Source: Prostheceraeus crozeri
Lineage: Eukaryota; Platyhelminthes; Polycladida; Euryleptidae
Direction: 5' to 3'
Assembly (NCBI GenBank): GCA_907163375.1
Contig: CAJQUW010008680.1
Location: forward strand, 124,001 to 188,000
Length of the DNA: 64,000 nt
Shown here in pieces: positions 57,580-64,000 of the stretch. The position numbers and the translations under genes are program-made. Every line of letters begins with the position of its first letter. Positions within the stretch are counted from its first letter, which is position 1. Under the pieces are notes generated by a model. It saw nothing but the letters and a program-made list of their open reading frames with translations. It did not search any database and had not been told where the DNA came from.

Positions 57580-58684
57580 CGCTGCTATAGACTGCAGCAC
57601 GTCGATTGGAAAAAGCTTCAGTCCACTGATAATGTCAGTCGACCTGCTCTTCCCTTTAATCAATGAAAGGTAGCGTACATGTGTTCAAACTAGCGGCGCA
57701 GTCTTTGTGCGTGTTGTGATTCCTTTTTCTTCTTTTACTTATTGGCTGGAGATTTTCAACATTTTCAGTAAATGTTATTTTTTCTTTCCTGCTCCTGATC
57801 ATCATCGGCAGCATCTTCAACGAAATTTGAACATAAGCGATGATAAGAGAGTTTCAGAGGAGTATGAGGCTTTCTGGATAAAAGCGATAGTTTGGCAATA
57901 CTTCCAAACGATCGGCTTATATCTTCCTTCACCATTTTTTGTTTCTCGGTCTTCTGCTCGTAGTCGCATGTACTGATCGCGCAGTTGCTTCCATTTTTTC
58001 TTGCATGCTGGTTCGTCTTTCTCTATTCCGATAACTGAGAGGGTCCGACTTATCTCCTTCCATGAGTTATTCGCTCTCTCCGTATCCTTGAATTTATTAC
58101 TTTTTGCCACCCACAAATGCCGGTACTTTCGAACTTCTTTCAATTAATAATTCATCAAACATTCAACAATCGTAATCAACAACCTTTACAGATTCCGCAA
58201 GCACTTCCATTACATTCAGTCGGCTGATTGAAAATGAAGTTCAATCGCAACTAATTTTAACGCGCTCCCAGAAACATCAGTTGACTGACGGTGTGACTCA
58301 TCAATCGGTCATGCCGGTTACAGTTAACTGCAAACTTTATTCCTTCGAAGTCATAGAAATTGACAACAATAAAATCTCTAGAATGGAAGTTAATATTCAT
58401 GCAATACACAATAGTGGCACAAAAATCGCACGCATTTTCACTTAGATACACCTGTCAACGTCTTTGTCATTGGACTAGAATCAGTCACATGTGTAAATCT
58501 AAGCTATTGATTGGTCATTCATGCCCCAACTTAGTTCCCCCGGATGTGCCGTGACCTTGAGTCAATTTCCATTCTAGTCAACTTCAGACAAACAGTCTAT
58601 TTCTATGTTCGAAGTCAACCGACTAACGTCAGCGTATGCTGGTTAGCGTTGACCGGCGCGTTACGCCAGAAGTATAAACAGACC
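57551..58684 (-). mobile_element. Harbinger-like element carrying a MADF gene
   Basis: Left end GGCCGGTATATACTTCTGAC and right end, reverse-complemented, GGTCTGTTTATACTTCTGGC are inverted repeats over about 25 bp with several changes. TTAA abuts both ends (57547-57550, 58685-58688). Harbinger elements usually duplicate TWA (3 bp), so the exact target size is open. A MADF ORF on the minus strand fits the second gene of Harbinger elements. No nuclease gene is present, so it is non-autonomous. Confidence 0.65.
57817..58162 (-). pseudogene. MADF-domain protein of a Harbinger-like element, frameshifted
   Basis: An ATG at 58162 on the minus strand opens MFDELLIE, and after a one-base shift near 58143 the frame continues EVRKYRHLWVAKSNKFKDT, NSWKEISRTLSVIG, then ACKKKWKQLRDQYMRLRAED and YKPIVWKYCQTIAFI. 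This is a full MADF DNA-binding domain: LI-EVR-x-P-LW, YKD, W-xIA, C-KKWK-LRD-Y-R, W-Y-xxxxFL. In Harbinger transposons a Myb/MADF-like protein binds the ends and brings in the separate nuclease. Host MADF regulators also exist, but the flanking inverted repeats favour transposon origin. The C-terminus after residue 90 is unremarkable. Confidence 0.75.
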
Positions 58685-60060
58685 TTAATTGACGAGACCA
58701 AGATCACAGGTGCAATACAGCCTCGACCTTGAAAAACAGCGTATTTGGAATTACGTTGAAAATCAGGAGAAACTTAGAATTTGGGCACTGAACTCTTGAA
58801 TGATGAACAAAAGTTATTTTGCCATGCGTGATATTGAATTGGTTGTTATTAATAATGGATTTGAGTTTGATTTTACATGCTAATGAAGTACTAGTGCGAT
58901 AAATGTATTCAGCTGCTTGCAAATGAATACGTGCAACGCGTTTTCATTATGGCTGCCTTATGAAGTCCAGATTTTTGTTTATTCGAGCTACTGTTTTTGC
59001 GCGGACAGCCTGCTGCTGACAGTGATGAAACAACATCAATTGCGCTCCAATTAATTAGTCTCAATAATTTATAGCTGTTATCAAAACTTGCCATTGAATA
59101 ATATGACTGATTTGTATCAGTCAATTATTGCAATTGATCGATTGATTGATTTGTAATGGTAGAAGCATTTCATTGACTGCTTTGCTTGCAATACCGTCGA
59201 TCACCACTTGCCATCGTAGGAGAAGCATTGCCCTTTCAGTGATTTGTTTAGATACAAAGCCTCCTAAACATGCGTTATTCGCAAACTGATAGCCTTAGAA
59301 ATTTTGATCAGGAACTATTTGGTGCCAAACCTATCTTGAAGCATTTTTATATACCCGTGGCCAAAAATCCAAGACATGCGAATTTCACACACACATGGAC
59401 ACACAGTATTACAGTACTTCTATGATAACTTTTAAAACTATACTTTATGTTTTGCTATCTTGTCACGCATGATTCATTAACTTGCTTCAATAATTGATTG
59501 TTTCTGAATTATTCTTGAAATTGTTTCTGACTGTAATACACGATACGAATCATCCTCTACACCATCTTGTTTTGGCAATACTCACCCATTTGAAGAACTT
59601 TCGACTTCTGCTGTGCTCAAATACATTCATGAGTAGATCGCTCATTTATCTAATGTCAAAGTTATTTAACTGCGTGTTTGACCAGTGATCAACCTTTATT
59701 TTTTCTCTTGCTCCAGTTATTGACTTTTTTGTTTTTTGTATATTTCTTCGTATCATATAATTTCTAAATGTGTGCTTGTGACTGTAGCCCATGATTTCTT
59801 TTACTGGGGCTTTATTGAAATAACCGTATTGTTGTCGCTATAATTGCGATGCATGACCTTAAGTCTGCTATTGTAATTCAATATACATACTATGTTTTCT
59901 AAAATGTTGATAAAAGCAGCAGTTACTGCTTAAGCAGCTTACCTGTCCTTTGACAAGGGAGACTTATGTCGTTGTAACATCATGCTACTACCTGTCGGAT
60001 TTTACAATGATGTTCTGGTTGATCATTATTGAACTTCTAGTTTACCTTGATAGGGAGTTG
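58685..60060. other. repeat-containing DNA, no gene recognised
   Basis: 59210-59520 holds a copy of the dispersed family at 27890-28310. Nothing else recognised; frames at 58909 (minus) and 59494 (plus) have no domain. Confidence 0.45.
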
Positions 60061-60660
60061 ACTTTTGTCGACGTAGACAAAGAGTTGCACCTGCCCTTCA
60101 GAGGGAGGTGGGTTCTCGTCTGCCGTACTGCATGAAGGGTCAGCTGTGATATGAATCCTTTTCCGTATACATGCACGACGACCATTAATTACCTACTCAT
60201 TCACTGACGAGCAGGGAGTTGTGTGGAAGATATCCTCTTGCGATGACGGCTCGGAAGCCCAAAGCCGAGTATTTACCTTTCTGACCGTGTGCAACCTACC
60301 CCTGTATCTCAGGGCGAAGGTCACTAAACGAAATGAGTTCTCGTCCCGTAACCGCACTGCCTTTTAAAGGAGGAAGAGCTATCTGGGAAAGATAGTGGGG
60401 AGTACTAACCAGACAAAAGGTACTGTACATACCCGCGGAGGGTGACTTAGAAGATGACGATTCGTGGTAGCTTTGATGGTGGGCTCACATGTTTCCCTAA
60501 TGGGTACCTGACGACCGCTGAGTGCGTGAACAGCGTCGTATTTCAGAGGCTTAGGCCTCCGGCGGGCTTGACGGACTTTGTTCGGCTAGCTCACTTAGCT
60601 CTGAGCCTCGTCGCCTCTCTTCGCCATTAACCATCAGATTTCGCTCACTGCGTTCGCTAA
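60061..60660 (+). other. unexplained less AT-rich block
   Basis: About 600 bp with visibly higher G+C than its surroundings and few A/T runs. Features: paired short motifs (GACGGCTCGGAAGCCCAAAGCC, GAGCTATCTGGGAAAGATAG, GGCTTAGGCCTCCGGCGGGC), and a closing near-palindrome GATTTCGCTCACTGCGTTCGC. No open frame of length, no rRNA or tRNA I recognise. It ends where homology to the 38333-40154 element begins (about 60670). Most likely the untranslated part of an unknown retroelement or a SINE-like unit. Confidence 0.45.
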
Positions 60661-60669
60661 ATCTAGTTT

Positions 60670-62080
60670 GAAACCTATTAGATATCAAAAGGAAGGAACA
60701 TTTACTAACAAGTATCTTAATTAGGCGGAAATTGAGCTGATTATTAACGAAATTTCACGAACCACATAAAAATGCAAGTCTTAATGGAAACCTTGAGATC
60801 TCATTGTGCTTCTTGGCTGAATTTTCAAGTTTTTAATTCAGTTTTCATCGGCATGATTTTATTATTCACTAAATTTGTGTTTCATCTCTTGAATCTGAAC
60901 AGTGATGTAGACCCATTTCCATCTTTTAAAGTTAATGACGATCTTTGTCTTCGATAATGATATTTTGCTTTTTCAGTTGCAGGATAGTTTGTGATATGAT
61001 CACGGTTTAGAAAATAGTCTTATTAATAAGGCTGACTATTAAAGTAATAGTAACCCACCGAATTGCTAATTTGGAAAACTATGTTACCTCTCCAAAGCAG
61101 GGATGCGGAGTCGGAGTCCCGGAGTCCTATCATTTTTGCTGGAGTCGGAGTCGGAGTCCTATCAAATGATATAATAAGTAGACCCGAAATAATATAATAC
61201 AAGCAAATTATTTATTCTCGTACATAGCTGTCATTGTCTTGATGTCAACTTTCTCCGTCAAACGAAAGTACAGAGACACTGCTGCATACAAAGCTTATAA
61301 TAGTTGAGGGAATGAACTGTGACAGTGAAAAAAGGATTTCCCTTTCACTCGGTGATTTAGTATAGAAGACAAACCTTCCTAGCCTCGATCACACTTACGC
61401 ACCAAAGGTCACATCAGAGACAAAAATGAAATAGTAGTTTGTTAAGAGAACATTGCCTCTTACCCACACGTTAATCGTGTGTGATTGCTCCTCTAAAGCG
61501 CATATTAAAATAGAAAGTGTAGTCATATTTTTTGGAGAAGGATGGGAGATTATCCTGCCTGGTAGAGACTGGAGAAAAGTCGTGTGAAGCACACATCAAC
61601 AAGATGGGAGGAGCCGAGTCGCATGTATCGAACTAAAAGCGACATCTGATCAACTATCATCGAAAATGATTGATAACTGATACCACGATCACTAAATATA
61701 GATTTAGGTAAACCTATAATGATCTATGATGTAGGCTACCAGTTAATTTTTCAAAAACTAGGCTTATATATTTGCCACCCGGAGTCGGAGTTGGAGTCTT
61801 ATCAAAATGATAGGACTCCGCATCCCTGCTCCAAAGTTGACGTGACTCGGAGGATTTTTCAAATACATTGTACTATTATTCCTTCTGTATTGCTGTATTC
61901 TGTATTCTGTATGAGCAGTCAAATCCGTACAAATTTCTCAAAAGGGTAAAAATTTGCACACCTCACATGTGTTATTTGGTCTCAACTCGAGTTCATTTAA
62001 TAAAATCAAAACTGTATACACATTGGGGATTTAATAAATGCTGAGTTATCACTCTACCTAACATTCTTACTCTATGGCCT
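60670..62080 (+). repeat. second copy of the 38.8-39.5 kb repeat interior, split by a MITE
   Basis: 60680-61090 matches 38795-39205 (GATATCAAAAGGAA, CTAACAAG, GCGGAAATTG, TTTTCATCGGCATGA, TGAATCTGAA-GTGATGT) and 61930-62080 matches 39300-39450 (CTCGAGTTCATTTAATAAAA, TATACA-ATTGG, ACTCTA-CTAA). Between them lies the hAT MITE at 61098-61828. The GGGCCTGTTTCA ends of the first copy are not seen here. Confidence 0.75.
61098..61828 (-). mobile_element. hAT-type MITE, inverted copy (731 bp) with perfect target duplication
   Basis: Ends CAGGGATGCGGAGTCGG and ACTCCGCATCCCTG. The 8-bp flanks are identical: CTCCAAAG at 61090-61097 and 61829-61836. The interior is the inverse of 906-1521 and longer by about 115 bp. 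It inserted into an older repeat, so its relative age is younger than that family. Confidence 0.92.
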
Positions 62081-63260
62081 GATGTATAGACGTAGACGGT
62101 CATTCACCTGGCAATGATGACTGAGCTAGCCGAAAGGTCTTGCTGAATATATTTACGCATCTAAGATTTATTGTTTCTTCAAAGTTGTTGAGAGTCCTTC
62201 ATTCCTCCGTTTGCGATACATATCCTTGCGCAGGACTCTAGGTCATAGCTCTCACTACTAATTCACTTCTGAACTCAACTTCATCGTGAGGAAGTTGATA
62301 TTCTAACATTCCATCCTTGTACAAGTTTCTTATTTTTTTGTCTGAACTTCGACGATAGCTCCTAATCTAAGAAGATTGAAATTACATTGTCTGATTGGAT
62401 TATACACATGAAAGATTTCCTCTGTTCAGTACATGCAGTCATTCTTTGTAATTCATTAACTGCGAGCTTCATTCTTTCCATGTTGCAACAATGTTTTATC
62501 GCTTTCGTTTGACTATTTTCTGTGAAAGAAGGATTTTCTGAAGATTAATAACATTCCTTGTTATCTGTAGACTCGTAATGGACATCATTTAAAACCTTGC
62601 ATGACACTCAGAGCATTGCTTGTATTACATTATGAAAATTCGAGAATGCCTCTAGTTCGATAACAATATTACAGTGCTGAAAACTGTCCCGATTTTTTGA
62701 CCTCGAAATTCTCAAAATTTAGCTTTCTCGATGTTTTTTCCCGATTTTTTGGATTTTGAAATTTGAAATTTGTTTTAGTAGTCGAAGTTAGGTGCTGGAG
62801 TACGAATTTCCTATATACACTGTATTCACGTGCATGGGCCTCCTGTCTTCTTTTGAAGTACTTCTTGCACTGATATTAAATATACATTCGATTCTTTTTG
62901 GGAAAATTGAGGGTAACAACATAGAGAAACGCTCTATTTGTACAAACTCAAGAAATCGTCCAACTCGACACCATAAGACTAAACTGTCGATTGTTTAACT
63001 TAAATGCATATTTTCGTATGTTATTTTGCCAATTGTTTTGCCTTATTATTTCATTATTTCTGATTATTCACCAATTGTATTTTCTCACAATTAGGTCTAA
63101 TATATGATAGCTGACGATCGAGTTATGCGAGTTTTAAATCTGAAATTCCAGAAGAATCGTGCAGTTTGTTTCTAACACTTTTACATTTTTTTGTTTTTTG
63201 CTAGTCAGAATACATTCATTTTTATACGAGTATTTGTACGAGAGCATAATTTTCTATTAA
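62081..63260. other. no gene recognised
   Basis: AT-rich, with repeated TTTTTTGGATTTTGAAATTTG-like words at 62690-62770. The frame at 62792-62998 shows no domain. TTAA at 63257-63260 borders the piggyBac-like element. Confidence 0.45.
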
Positions 63261-64000
63261 CTCCTTAGCGACCATGACGGACATATCCGTCACCATGAAC
63301 ACCGCCATGACGGACATATCCGTCATGAATGATTACTTTGTCTTGTCATCGAATTCCACTGTTATTTCAGTGTGTTGAGGTTTGTTGTTGAGTTTGGCGC
63401 TTTCTAAAGATAAATTCTTTCACAGACAGACTGACACACACAGCGCACACCTGCTGCGAACATTCAAGCATAAATTCAAGCCTGTTTATCATGAAAATGA
63501 AGTCTCATATGTCGAGCTGGTGACGATGAGTGTCAGCTGACACGCTCTTCCAATGAGCAGTCAAGCTAGAAAACTACAACGAACGGCTATGGATGAAGCA
63601 GTTTTCAATCAGTTTTGTGAACACTATGGCTTATGTGCGTCCTTCGTGAGTCAGACGACCAGCACGCCTAATAGAGTGAATCGGATGACGCGCTGATGAT
63701 GAGACCGACTCATTACACAGCAGACGATGATGCGAACTCAGATTCGTCAAGTGAGAGTGGAGTCCATGCGTCATCATTTACTTGGACGTCTGTAATAACA
63801 GCGGACAATGATACCATGGGCACTCCAGATTTCACAGGTGTATCTGGATGGGCCGATAATTTTGAAACAAATGAAATTATGAAGCAATCGACAATGTCGT
63901 CGAATTCTTACCCGACATTTTGTTTGAATCTCTCGCAGACTGGACTAATGCCAGAGTGCTAATTGTTAATGCCGAAAGATGTCTTTAGGATGGGAATAAA
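63261..64000 (+). mobile_element. piggyBac-like transposon, left part, cut by the window end
   Basis: A TTAA (63257-63260) precedes CTCCTTAGCGACCATGACGG, and the motif CCATGACGGACATATCCGTC occurs twice within 55 bp, as terminal plus subterminal repeats. The coding region downstream reads as the N-terminal part of a piggyBac-type transposase. The right end is outside the window. Confidence 0.55.
63553..64000 (+). pseudogene. piggyBac-like transposase N-terminus, partial and probably shifted
   Basis: An early ATG near 63553 gives MSSQARKLQRTAMDEAV and NQFCEHYG in one frame. The frame 63696-63962 then reads ADDDANSDSSSESG (acidic leader), ASSFTWTSVITADND, and TPDFTGVSGWADNF. An acidic stretch, then W-x-V-x-ADND, then PxFTGxxG is the order at the start of piggyBac transposases, just before the DDE core. 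After 63900 the likely continuation (ILFESLADWTNA) is in another frame. The catalytic region lies beyond 64000. The call rests on short motifs and the TTAA flank. Confidence 0.5.

Overview
This is eukaryotic, AT-rich, gene-poor DNA from an animal, probably a marine invertebrate. The evidence is split exons with GT/AG borders, very long introns, tRNA-derived SINEs, several LINE families, Penelope-like elements with GIY-YIG endonuclease, and a wide mix of cut-and-paste DNA transposons (P, Tc1, pogo-like, hAT, Harbinger-like, piggyBac-like). I cannot name the species.

One host gene is visible, on the + strand: a lysyl-oxidase-like (LOXL2/3/4-type) gene. Three exons are recognisable: the second half of an SRCR domain (1643-1802), the start of the lysyl oxidase catalytic domain (5079-5222), and the catalytic exon carrying HYHSM and the GHK lysine (48645-48814). 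Phases join exactly between the first two. The third cannot join the second in frame, so at least one exon, with the WxWHxCH half of the copper site, should lie in the 43.4 kb between them; I could not find it. Earlier and later exons lie outside the window.

Almost everything else is mobile-element sequence in the introns or downstream of the last visible exon. 0-9 kb: hAT-type MITEs, a Tc1 element ending 37 bp before a LOXL exon, a Penelope element with a hammerhead-like core, and a pogo-like remnant. 10-20 kb: two copies of one tRNA-derived SINE, a hAT-like element apparently nested between clusters of TTCGAATA motifs, a LINE tail and an R4/Dong-like LINE. 20-32 kb: a fold-back MITE, a nearly complete jockey/CR1-type LINE (828 codons open), dispersed repeats, a hAT MITE, and an inverted repeat around a reverse-transcriptase scrap. 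37-43 kb: a minisatellite whose units carry TGACGTCA, a terminal-inverted-repeat element, a hAT transposase derivative and a 29-bp satellite. 43.5-47.1 kb: a full-length P element with matching 8-bp target duplications and THAP domain. 49-58 kb: a tRNA-like sequence, several MITEs, a second Penelope fragment, large hairpins, and a Harbinger-like element with a MADF ORF whose end forms a perfect 63-bp palindrome. 60-64 kb: an unexplained less AT-rich block, a nested hAT MITE with perfect 8-bp duplications, and the start of a piggyBac-like element cut by the window edge.

I see no operon-like system or new gene cluster. The most unusual structures are the head-to-head transposon termini at 57.5 kb, the P element with complete termini, the CRE-bearing minisatellite, and the LOXL gene with its missing copper-site exon.
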